A stretch of 64,000 nt of DNA. It comes from Saprospiraceae bacterium (GTDB lineage Bacteria; Bacteroidota; Bacteroidia; Chitinophagales; Saprospiraceae). The stretch spans positions 124,001-188,000 of the forward strand of contig JADKGI010000013.1 in NCBI GenBank assembly GCA_016722285.1. The letters are read 5' to 3'. The notes beneath the pieces were generated by a model that was given only the letters and a program-made list of their open reading frames with translations, was not told the origin of the DNA and ran no database searches. The position numbers and the translations under genes are program-made. This document shows positions 7,022 to 15,246 of this stretch, in pieces (positions within the stretch are counted from its first letter, which is position 1; each line of letters opens with the position of its first letter).

Positions 7022-9193
7022 ATGTCTCTTAAAATGAAATCAACACCCAATAAAAACCGATACTTGTTTATTGCTTTTTTCATGTTGGCATTGTCCTATT
7101 CAATGCGCGCTACTGAAGATAGTAACTCCCTTTCATTATCCATAAACTGTCCTCCCGATATATCGATTAATTGCCATAGCGAAATTTGGAATTTATCAAT
7201 TTATGGAAACGCAACTTATACTTATGGATACTATACGTTTTCTGCAGGTACTCCAGTCGTAAATTACTATTTGAATAGTTGCAACCAGGGCTATATCACG
7301 CGAACCTGGACTGTTGAAGATTACCAATGGCATTCATTTTCATGTACGCAAACCATTTTCGTATCATCAAGTGGTCCGGGAGGGCCAATTATCACCTGGC
7401 CGGAAGATGTAGAATTGTCCGGTTGTAATCCTCAGTCGAGCCCTAACCAATTGGCTTTTCCATACAATTTTCCTACCTGGGGTTATTCAGAATGCGGCAT
7501 GTTGGGCAAAACTTATAGTGATATGCTATTCACTGTAAATGATCAGTGCAAGAAAATAATGAGGACCTGGAAAGTAATGGATTGGTGCCAGTATAGTCAA
7601 TACACAGGCTATAAAATCTATTCCTATATCCAGGTGATCTATCTGATTAATAATACACCTCCCGTCGTAAACTGCCCTTCAGATATAGCTATTGAGTCTT
7701 ATGATTGTCAGAATGGTATTTTAGAGTCTGCTCCACTAATAGTGCAGCCTGGTTCATGTGGTGCCCAATTTGAGATTTCAAACAACTCGCCATATGCAAA
7801 ATCTAATGGAAACAACATTTCCGGCGTATATCCGATAGGGAATACAAAAGTATCTTATACCATCAAATATGCTTGCGGGAGGGCTATATATTGCAGCACA
7901 AATGTGGTAGTCAAGAACGGAGCAAAACCTGTTCCGTGTTGTTTAGGCCAGTTGGTGACCACTTTAATGGGGGTTGATACTGACAATGATGGTAAAACTG
8001 ATAACGGGATGGTGGAAGTATGGGCCAAAGACTTGAATCAGGGAAGTCATTCATTATGCGGAAATCTACCACTTAAGTATTCTTTTTCAAAAAATATTGA
8101 AGACACATATAGAGTATTTACTTGTGATAACATTGGTGCGAATAAAGTAGAAGTTTGGGTCACCGATAATAAAGGGGCACAGAATTACTGCATTTCAGAC
8201 CTGATTATTCAGAATAATGCAGCAAACATTTCGAATTGTTTTCCTAAACCTACAGAACCAGTGGTGCCAGATTATAGGGTACAGGGTAGAATATATACCC
8301 TTAGTGATAAAGCATTGCCGGGTGCATCCATAAAATTAGAAAGTCTATTACCCACTATTAAGTACACAATATCTTATGACACCACCGAAGTATTGGCACT
8401 CGATTCTTTTATTAATATGTCTGGTTATAAACTGTACAGATATTTTTATACCACAAACATTGCTGAAAAAAGAGATTCAACACTGTCTTATAAAATAAAA
8501 GAAACAAAAAGCACTGGCAGTGGCCATTATTTGTTTGATAGTCTGACTGCAGAAAATATAGCCCTTCGTTTAAGTGCATTTTACTCTGATAGTGTCTATA
8601 ATTACATAGATAATAATGATGTAGAATTACTCTACCATTTTATCAAAGGCGATATATCATTCAGCAGTTTTCACCAATATCTTGCAGCAGATATAAATGA
8701 AGATGGGTATATAGACAGCACAGATTTGTCCGCATTAGCATCTTTTGTTAAGAGGGAAATAGCGGGACTGCCCGGCAGTCATCAATGGTATGTGGTAAAT
8801 GCCAAAGCAACTTTTGAAAATCCTGATGAAATACTCAATAGCAGAGTACCTTATTATATCGATTTGGATTCAGTGAGTAAGTCAAATCCTGATTATAATT
8901 TTATAGCTTTCAAAAAAGGAGATATTTCAATAGATCCAAATACTTACAACCAATTTATTTCAGAAGTAAGAGTAAGGCAAAATCCGAAATACAGATTAAT
9001 ATATCTCCAAACCCATTTAAACACAATGTCACTTTTACCATTGAATCGCCAAAGTCAGTCGATGCAAGACTCTCAATATTCAATTCCAATGCCCAGGAAA
9101 TTTACACAAAACAATTCAATGTCAGCAACAGGATGTATCCTTTTGAAGTTGATTTATCAAATTCCCCGGCGGGTTTATTATTCTGGAGATTGA
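7022..9193 (+). CDS. Secreted HYR/dockerin-like T9SS protein, C-terminus frameshifted
   Basis: A large extracellular protein with a signal peptide (residues about 8-30) and Cys-rich repeats in the first 300 residues. These include a HYR-like domain (CPSDIAIESYDC through VYPIGNTKVSYT). A beta-sandwich segment (YRVQGRIYTL) follows, then a dockerin-like EF-hand pair near residue 560 (ADINEDGYIDSTDLSALASF). This frame runs out in nonsense after about residue 655. The correct T9SS sorting domain (ISPNPF) is in another frame and ends at 9240, so there is a one-base shift between about 8965 and 8990. The role is probably cell-surface adhesion or matrix; no enzyme domain is visible. Confidence 0.75.
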   Translation: MSLKMKSTPNKNRYLFIAFFMLALSYSMRATEDSNSLSLSINCPPDISINCHSEIWNLSIYGNATYTYGYYTFSAGTPVVNYYLNSCNQGYITRTWTVEDYQWHSFSCTQTIFVSSSGPGGPIITWPEDVELSGCNPQSSPNQLAFPYNFPTWGYSECGMLGKTYSDMLFTVNDQCKKIMRTWKVMDWCQYSQYTGYKIYSYIQVIYLINNTPPVVNCPSDIAIESYDCQNGILESAPLIVQPGSCGAQFEISNNSPYAKSNGNNISGVYPIGNTKVSYTIKYACGRAIYCSTNVVVKNGAKPVPCCLGQLVTTLMGVDTDNDGKTDNGMVEVWAKDLNQGSHSLCGNLPLKYSFSKNIEDTYRVFTCDNIGANKVEVWVTDNKGAQNYCISDLIIQNNAANISNCFPKPTEPVVPDYRVQGRIYTLSDKALPGASIKLESLLPTIKYTISYDTTEVLALDSFINMSGYKLYRYFYTTNIAEKRDSTLSYKIKETKSTGSGHYLFDSLTAENIALRLSAFYSDSVYNYIDNNDVELLYHFIKGDISFSSFHQYLAADINEDGYIDSTDLSALASFVKREIAGLPGSHQWYVVNAKATFENPDEILNSRVPYYIDLDSVSKSNPDYNFIAFKKGDISIDPNTYNQFISEVRVRQNPKYRLIYLQTHLNTMSLLPLNRQSQSMQDSQYSIPMPRKFTQNNSMSATGCILLKLIYQIPRRVYYSGD

Positions 9194-9240
9194 CTATTGC
9201 AGACAATGTCTCAACCGGAAAACTAGTTCATATTGACTGA
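8971..9240 (+). pseudogene. Out-of-frame T9SS type A sorting domain of the preceding protein
   Basis: Frame 1 reads SEIQINISPNPFKHN, then a beta-rich stretch containing NAQEIYTKQF and SPAGLLFWRLTIAD, and ends GKLVHID at the TGA 9238-9240. This is a canonical Por-secretion C-terminal domain (SPNPF start, S-x-G-L-Y-like middle, short K-x-L end). It belongs to the 7022 gene but is separated from it by a frameshift. Restoring one base would give a protein of about 739 residues. Confidence 0.8.
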
Positions 9241-9432
9241 TTACCGACTGAGAGTATTTAAGGATAAATCTGGTTTGCCGTTGTAAATAATAAGTTAAGA
9301 AAAGAGTTACTTATACCAAATAAGTACAAATTAATTCACTTAATAAGCAAATATATGTTTCAGTTGTGAAAGGTGGCTATTAACTATTGTAAAATTTTAA
9401 ACAATTTACACTGTTTTCATATTAGTTAATGG

Positions 9433-9440
9433 TATTTTTG
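9433..9440 (+). promoter_or_regulatory. -7 element TATTTTTG before the BatA-type gene
   Basis: TATTTTTG fits the Bacteroidota -7 consensus. It lies inside the long version of the next frame (ATG at 9429), so transcription would begin near 9447 and the real start codon should be the ATG at 9462. Confidence 0.5.
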
Positions 9441-9461
9441 CACCTACACTGGATATTTCAT

Positions 9462-11492
9462 ATGCAATTTCTTTTTCCTTCATTTTTATGGGCTCTGCTC
9501 TCGCTCTCAGTTCCGATTATCATCCATTTGTTTTATTTTCGGAGATTTAAAAAAGTGTATTTTACAAATGTAAAGTATCTTAAAGAAATTAAAGAAGAGA
9601 CTTCAAACAGAAATAAACTTAAAAACCTTTTGGTATTGCTTGCCAGATGTCTTGCCGTGGCTGCTCTGGTTTTGGCATTTGCCCAGCCATTCATTCCTAA
9701 AGGTGGAGTTGCCAAATCGGGGATAAATAATATATCTGTTTTCATAGATAATTCATATTCTATGACTTCAACAAAAGATGATATACCCTTAATTGACTAT
9801 AGCAAAGACAAGGCACGATCCATAATAAATTCCTATGGTGATGCTGACCAGTTTCAGATACTCACCCATGATTTCGAAGGAAGGCACCAGCGTATATTAA
9901 GTAAGGAAGATGCTCTGATGTATATTAATGATATTCAAATAACCCCGGATGTTCAGTTAATCAGTACAATTCTAAATCGTCAAAGGCAATTATTTGAAAA
10001 TGCTGCGGGAAACAAAATAAGCTATATTATTTCTGATTTTCAAAAAAGTATTACAGATCTCAGCAATTATCAGGATACTTTGATGGAAGTAAATCTGGTA
10101 CCCGTACAATCTGTCAGGGAAAAAAACATCTCTGTAGATAGTGTTTGGTTTGAAGGCCCGGTACCTTTTTTGAATCAAAATAATAAGCTACTCGTCAGAA
10201 TAAGAAATAACAGCCCCGAAGACGCTGAACAAATAAAAGTCAGTTTTATCAAAGATGCGCAGGAAAAACCCGTTGGTTTAAGAGATATCACTGCTAATAG
10301 CTATATTACTGACACCATAAATTTATCATTGGATGTTTCTGGATGGCATCAGGCTGTTGTTCAGGTTTCTGATTATCCGGTTCAGTTTGATGATAAGTAT
10401 TTCATTTCTTTCAATGTCCCCGACACCGTTAAGGCGCTTTTCATAAATGATTCAGATGGAGACAAATTTATGACAGCACTTTTCAATGGTGTTAAAAATT
10501 TCAGTTTGAGCAATCAAAATGTCAATCAACTCCAATATCAAAAATTCCAGACTTTTGATATTATTATGTTAAACGATCTAAAGACCATAACATCCGGGTT
10601 AAGTAATGAACTGCTGCAGTATCTCCGCAATGGAGGTAAAGTCTTGGTTTTTCCCGGCAAATCCGCTGAATTAAGTACTTATAATAATTTTATGTCTTTT
10701 GCTGGAGGCAACATGTTTGGAAATTCAAACATCAGCAAACGTGAAGTATCACAAATTAATACCGAGGAATTTATATTTTCAGATGTTTATATTAATACCG
10801 GAGGAAACCTGAAATTGCCTGTTACATCCTTTTCATACAATTTTAATGTGCAGTCAAGTATAGGTGAAGAAAAACTTCTGACTTATCGGGATGGGGGTTC
10901 TTTTTTATCAAAATATAGAATAGGTGATGGGCAGTTATTTGTTTGTGCATCACCATTAAGCAACGATATAAACGATCTGGTTTATAATGCTGAGGTTTTC
11001 GTTCCACTAATCTATAAGATGGCAATCTCTACTATTAAACAAAAGCCTATTGCATTTACTATCAATAATAATTTGGTAATAAATACTGAAAACAAAAGAA
11101 TGAGTGGAGACTTTGTTTACAAGGTAACTGACGGAAAAAATGAAATAATACCCGGACAGATTCCAACTGGAAACTTAATCAGTCTCGATTTGAGTGATCA
11201 GATCAAACACTCCGGATTTTATGATCTTCTGTTGTCAGAAAATATTGAGAGTAAACTGGCATTTAATTACGATAGGCGAGAGTCAGATATGACTTTGATA
11301 TCAGAATCAGGACTGGAGGGAATAAATCCTGCCAATGTCAAAATTAAATTGATACCATCAGTATTACAGGCTAACATATCTGGTGCCATTTATGAAAAAG
11401 ATAAAGGAATTGTCCTATGGAAATGGTTTGCAATATTTGCCTTATTATTTCTTGCGATCGAGTCACTTTTAATAAGATATTTTAAAAATTAA
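9462..11492 (+). CDS. BatA-type membrane protein with von Willebrand A domain
   Basis: The start at 9462 gives 676 residues beginning MQFLFPSFLW, the usual BatA N-terminus. The ATG at 9429 lies upstream of the promoter-like TATTTTTG. Residues about 1-80 are the Aerotolerance-regulator N-terminal domain with two membrane segments and the PIIIHLFYFRR junction. A VWA domain follows with the MIDAS motif DNSYS at 96-100. A long beta-rich periplasmic part ends in a C-terminal membrane helix (last 25 residues). Family members are inner-membrane proteins of unclear function, sometimes linked to stress tolerance. The dihydroorotase-like gene follows after 7 bp, a pairing I recognise as conserved across Bacteroidota. 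Confidence 0.85.
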   Translation: MQFLFPSFLWALLSLSVPIIIHLFYFRRFKKVYFTNVKYLKEIKEETSNRNKLKNLLVLLARCLAVAALVLAFAQPFIPKGGVAKSGINNISVFIDNSYSMTSTKDDIPLIDYSKDKARSIINSYGDADQFQILTHDFEGRHQRILSKEDALMYINDIQITPDVQLISTILNRQRQLFENAAGNKISYIISDFQKSITDLSNYQDTLMEVNLVPVQSVREKNISVDSVWFEGPVPFLNQNNKLLVRIRNNSPEDAEQIKVSFIKDAQEKPVGLRDITANSYITDTINLSLDVSGWHQAVVQVSDYPVQFDDKYFISFNVPDTVKALFINDSDGDKFMTALFNGVKNFSLSNQNVNQLQYQKFQTFDIIMLNDLKTITSGLSNELLQYLRNGGKVLVFPGKSAELSTYNNFMSFAGGNMFGNSNISKREVSQINTEEFIFSDVYINTGGNLKLPVTSFSYNFNVQSSIGEEKLLTYRDGGSFLSKYRIGDGQLFVCASPLSNDINDLVYNAEVFVPLIYKMAISTIKQKPIAFTINNNLVINTENKRMSGDFVYKVTDGKNEIIPGQIPTGNLISLDLSDQIKHSGFYDLLLSENIESKLAFNYDRRESDMTLISESGLEGINPANVKIKLIPSVLQANISGAIYEKDKGIVLWKWFAIFALLFLAIESLLIRYFKN

Positions 11493-11499
11493 TAGTTGG

Positions 11500-12744
11500 A
11501 TGGACTTACTAATCAAAAATGTAACTGTATTGCATAAAGATTCTGATTTCCATCAAAAAAGTGTTGACATTCTCTTATCAAATGGAGTTATCAAAAAAAT
11601 TGAATCTGAAATCGATATTACAGGCAAAACCATTATTTCAGGAAAGAATTTATACTGTTCTATAGGATTGTGTGATATTGGTACCCAAAGTGGAGAACCA
11701 GGATACGAGCATAGGGAAACTATTGATACCTTAACAAAGGCAGCTCTACATGGCGGCTTTACAGCTTTAGCCATTTTTCCGGATACAAAACCAGTCATTC
11801 AGACAAAAGCTGATATTCATTATTTAAAAAGTCATAGTCATAGAAACGGAGTGAATATTTACCCGATAGGAGCTTTGAGCGCTGACAACAAGGGCAATGA
11901 CATTGCTGAATATCTTGATATGAAAACTGCCGGTGCAGTAGCTTTTAGTCAGGGCATTGCTTCCGTTAAAGATACCGGAATGCTGGGGCGGGCATTTCAA
12001 TACGCGTCGGTTACAGACTTGCCAATAATTCATCACCCGGATGATCATTTCCTCAGTTCAGGAGGCGAAATGCATGAAGGGGATACCAGCATTATTCTAG
12101 GTATGAAGGGAATTCCTTCTATTTCTGAAATTCATATTATCCAGCGTGATATTTTACTGGTTGGTTATAATCAGGGAAAACTTATCGAACATGCCATTTC
12201 TGTTGCGGATTCTGTGGAAATAATAATGGAAGCAAAGAAGAATAATATTCAAATTTCCTGCACTGTTCCATATCTTAACCTGATATTTAACGATACACTA
12301 CTTTCAGAATTTGATACAAATCTTAAAGTCATCCCTCCATTGAGGTCTGAAAAAGACAGAAGAGCCCTCATCAAAGGTCTTAAGGAAGGCACTATTGATT
12401 CAATTGTTTCCAACCATACCCCATTGGATGAAGAATCTAAGAATCTTGAATTCACCTTTGCAACTGCTGGAGCAACAGGTCTGGAGACCTGCCTTGCAGC
12501 CTGCCTTACTTTTCTTCAAAAAGATTTGAACCTGGCTGTTATAATTGACAAAATGACTATAGCACCAAGAAAATTATTGGATTTACACATACCCGAAATA
12601 AAAGTTGGGGCTAAAGCAGATCTATGTGTGTTTGATGTGGATGAAGAATGGGTTTATACCAGAGACTATTCATTATCAAAATCGCAAAACAATCCTTTTA
12701 TTGGGCAAAAGCTTAGGGGCAAGGTAATCTTTACAATCGTGTAA
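11500..12744 (+). CDS. Dihydroorotase-like protein lacking metal ligands (probably non-catalytic)
   Basis: A 414-residue amidohydrolase-fold protein of the PyrC type I group. Landmarks include GEPGYEHRETIDTL (about 66-79), the PDTKPVI strand, and the C-terminal AGATGLETCL and GAKADLCVFD segments. Active enzymes have DxHxHxREPG; here the same place reads DIGTQSGEPG. Both zinc-binding His and the substrate-binding Arg are absent, and the usual DHAPH motif reads NHTPL. It therefore probably cannot cyclise carbamoyl aspartate. It may be a scaffold like the PyrC' subunits that support aspartate transcarbamoylase, or do something else with its BatA partner 7 bp upstream. A true pyrC would be expected elsewhere. 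Confidence 0.85.
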   Translation: MDLLIKNVTVLHKDSDFHQKSVDILLSNGVIKKIESEIDITGKTIISGKNLYCSIGLCDIGTQSGEPGYEHRETIDTLTKAALHGGFTALAIFPDTKPVIQTKADIHYLKSHSHRNGVNIYPIGALSADNKGNDIAEYLDMKTAGAVAFSQGIASVKDTGMLGRAFQYASVTDLPIIHHPDDHFLSSGGEMHEGDTSIILGMKGIPSISEIHIIQRDILLVGYNQGKLIEHAISVADSVEIIMEAKKNNIQISCTVPYLNLIFNDTLLSEFDTNLKVIPPLRSEKDRRALIKGLKEGTIDSIVSNHTPLDEESKNLEFTFATAGATGLETCLAACLTFLQKDLNLAVIIDKMTIAPRKLLDLHIPEIKVGAKADLCVFDVDEEWVYTRDYSLSKSQNNPFIGQKLRGKVIFTIV

Positions 12745-12838
12745 GTTCATTTTGTCATGTAATCGCCACAAAAAATAAAAGCTTACCAAAATTAATATCA
12801 GGAAAGCTTAAATTTTTAATAATGGAAGTATGGAATGA

Positions 12839-14212
12839 TTAACTTCTTTTAGTTTTAAACATTTCAATGAGTTCCTTTTCTGTTTTAAATCCAAGATCAA
12901 GGAATGTTGATACAGTAAACTTCTTAATATCCTGATAATCCCTTCCCCTTTTGTCTGTATAAATACTAAGTGCCTTGTTTATATAATCCAGACTTAATTC
13001 CTTTATATTCTGATTAAACTTCTGGTTGTAAAATGTATTAATGTACGAGATAAACACTTTATTTATTTCAAAATATTCATGGTAGCTTTCCGCATCGAGG
13101 TTATTCAGGAAGCTTTTGCAGTAGCCGAATATTCCTTCTCTAAGGCACTCATTCTCTATACTCAATCCTTTATGTTTGTCATAATACTCTTTGACAGCTG
13201 ATATAGTATCCTGATGTACGTATCCCTTGGTGTGAACTACATCCATTAAATTGTAATAGTCTGATATTCCATCCTTTACCTTTTTGTTGATAATTTTAGA
13301 CATCCTCTTATCAGCTTCAGGTGTTATTTCCAGATCGCTACCATAAAGCTGAAGCAAATGTTGAAAATACTCCGAAACAAAATCATTTTCATTTTTTCTC
13401 AGTTTATCAAATATTCCTGAGATGGTTTTGATTGCATCATCATGTAAATTATAAAACATGCCTGTGATCATCAATACTTCAAGGAATTCAGGCTCAGAAT
13501 GAAATGCTTCATTGGATATTAACCTATCAATGTGAGGAAGTATGCTTTCATTGTTAAACCTTCTTTGAGTCCTGTATTTAAGAAAATTAATTAATGAAGA
13601 CCCCAGAAGCTTTAGTTCAGTGACTGTTTTAGGAAATTCAGCACTCAGATAATTTTGATTTTGAAATTGATTCTGATAGCTCTCATATCCGATTTTTCTC
13701 TGTGCGACATCTCTGAATTTGTCCAGTTTCTGAACATTCAAAAATGATTTGACCTTTTTGTTGGTGAGATGTTCCATCAGGTTAGTCAACCAAATATCAC
13801 TGCTTAGCGCAAATCCAATCTGTACTGTCTGACCAATTCTCATTTTGATGTAGTCAAAGTTTGCAGATTCGCATATGGCATTAAGAATATTTTTAAAATG
13901 ATCCTGGGGCCTGACGTACTTATAATTGTTGTCTATCTCTCCTCTCAAAACCGAATAACCTAATATTTTCGGTAAGAACAATCCCTCGAAACCAGAATCC
14001 AGTATTTCTTTTTCTAATGATATCAATTGCAAGGGATGATTATCGGCAACATGAGTGTACAACTCCAAAATGTGCGGCTCAAAAGCATCAATCATTTGCT
14101 TGTACAAATCTTCTGACTCATTTTCAAGATACAATTCCAGTAATTCAGAATTTTGAAGGGCAGCTTTTAGCTGATCCAGATGTGTCTTATAATTAGTGGC
14201 TAATGCTTCCAT
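12839..14212 (-). CDS. Uncharacterised helical protein, 457 residues
   Basis: I do not recognise a family. The protein has no signal peptide or membrane segment, is almost entirely alpha-helical by composition, and is rich in Lys, Glu, Leu, Asn and Phe. Short helical stretches such as FKNILNAICESANFDYI and EVLMITGMFYNLHDDAIKTI suggest an alpha-solenoid or TPR/HEAT-like fold, which is inference. It is cytoplasmic by default. It lies downstream of rpsP on the same strand but behind a strong terminator (14287-14322), so it is probably transcribed separately. It is convergent with the dihydroorotase-like gene. Confidence 0.7.
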   Translation of the reverse strand: MEALATNYKTHLDQLKAALQNSELLELYLENESEDLYKQMIDAFEPHILELYTHVADNHPLQLISLEKEILDSGFEGLFLPKILGYSVLRGEIDNNYKYVRPQDHFKNILNAICESANFDYIKMRIGQTVQIGFALSSDIWLTNLMEHLTNKKVKSFLNVQKLDKFRDVAQRKIGYESYQNQFQNQNYLSAEFPKTVTELKLLGSSLINFLKYRTQRRFNNESILPHIDRLISNEAFHSEPEFLEVLMITGMFYNLHDDAIKTISGIFDKLRKNENDFVSEYFQHLLQLYGSDLEITPEADKRMSKIINKKVKDGISDYYNLMDVVHTKGYVHQDTISAVKEYYDKHKGLSIENECLREGIFGYCKSFLNNLDAESYHEYFEINKVFISYINTFYNQKFNQNIKELSLDYINKALSIYTDKRGRDYQDIKKFTVSTFLDLGFKTEKELIEMFKTKRS

Positions 14213-14286
14213 ATGACTTAAAAATTAAATTTAAATTTTAGAAAATGTATCATTTATTAAAAAAATGATCTTAAATTTTATAAAAG

Positions 14287-14322
14287 AAAACCTGATAAAA
14301 CAACTCGTTTTATCAGGTTTTT
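14287..14322 (-). terminator. Rho-independent terminator of rpsP
   Basis: A 15-bp near-perfect stem (aaaacctgataaaac / gttttatcaggtttt) with a five-base loop. Read on the minus strand it is followed by TTTTCTTTTA. It lies 58 bp after the rpsP stop. Confidence 0.85.
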
Positions 14323-14379
14323 GTTCCGGTTATTCCCGGTATGCTCCCAATAAGGCGCATAATATTTCTTAAAAACTAT

Positions 14380-15132
14380 TTATTCTTCAGTTGATTTTTC
14401 TTCTACATTATCAGACACATCAGATACTACATCTTCAATTACTTCTTCTGTCGTTTCAACTATATCATCTTTTACTTCTTCAGCATCCTTCACTGCTTCA
14501 ACAACTACATCTTCTACTTCTGCCACAGTTTCTTCTTTTACATCATCAGCTACTTCTTCTGCCTTTGTAACCGTTTCAAGTATTTCTTCTTTTACATCTG
14601 CTACATCAGCAACTTGCTCAACTATTTCTTCATGGACTTTTGCAACAGAATCTGTTGCATCATTTACCATAAATGCGTGCGCCGCTTCCTTAGTTTCTTC
14701 ATCAGCTATGACAACCTTCACTTTTGCTTCACCTGATACTTTTATTCTGAAAGATTCAAGGTCAGATTTACTCTGCTGTCTTCTGGATTCTACTTTATTC
14801 TCTTTATCGTCAATCCATTTTTGCCACTGAGCATCAGCTTGTTCAATAGTCATAGCTCCTTTAGTAACACCACGCATAAGATGTTTTTTGTAAAAAACTC
14901 CTTTGAATCTTAGAATTGCTTTAACGGTATCTGTAGGTTGGGCACCTTTTACCAACCAATCAAAAGCTGCATTTCTATCGATTTCAATAGTAGCAGGCTT
15001 CGTCATAGGATTATACGTGCCTAACTTTTCGATAAACTTACCGTCTCTCGGAGATCTTGAATCTGCCACAACTATGTGGTAGAAAGGGGCTTTCTTTCGT
15101 CCTTTTCTGGACAATCGTATTTTAACTGCCAT
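14380..15132 (-). CDS. rpsP: 30S ribosomal protein S16 with long acidic C-terminal extension
   Basis: Residues 1-80 are the S16 core (MAVKIRLSRKGRKKAPFY, DGKFIEKLGTYNP, then PTDTVKAILRFKGVFYKKH). S16 stabilises the 5' domain of 16S rRNA during 30S assembly. The protein is 250 residues instead of about 80-90 in most bacteria. Bacteroidota S16 proteins are generally extended. After a basic linker at about 100-135, the last 80 residues are a highly acidic Glu/Val/Asp/Lys helix-like tail with loosely repeated DVKEE and EEV units. A TACCTTTG promoter with a well-spaced TTTG lies upstream and a terminator downstream, so it is monocistronic here, without rimM or trmD neighbours. Confidence 0.95.
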   Translation of the reverse strand: MAVKIRLSRKGRKKAPFYHIVVADSRSPRDGKFIEKLGTYNPMTKPATIEIDRNAAFDWLVKGAQPTDTVKAILRFKGVFYKKHLMRGVTKGAMTIEQADAQWQKWIDDKENKVESRRQQSKSDLESFRIKVSGEAKVKVVIADEETKEAAHAFMVNDATDSVAKVHEEIVEQVADVADVKEEILETVTKAEEVADDVKEETVAEVEDVVVEAVKDAEEVKDDIVETTEEVIEDVVSDVSDNVEEKSTEE

Positions 15133-15211
15133 CTTCTTAAAAATTTATTTTTTATATGAATAATCAAACCTAAATAAGATGAAATATCATCCATCAGGTT
15201 TTTAACGGGCA

Positions 15212-15242
15212 CAAAGGTAATATAATTATCTAATATATCAAA
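15212..15242 (-). promoter_or_regulatory. rpsP promoter: TTTG, 19 bp, TACCTTTG
   Basis: On the minus strand TTTG (15239-15242) is followed by 19 bases and TACCTTTG (15212-15219). This is an excellent match to the Bacteroidota TTTG/TAnnTTTG promoter. Transcription would start near 15205, about 70 bases before the rpsP ATG. Confidence 0.7.
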
Positions 15243-15246
15243 AAAA

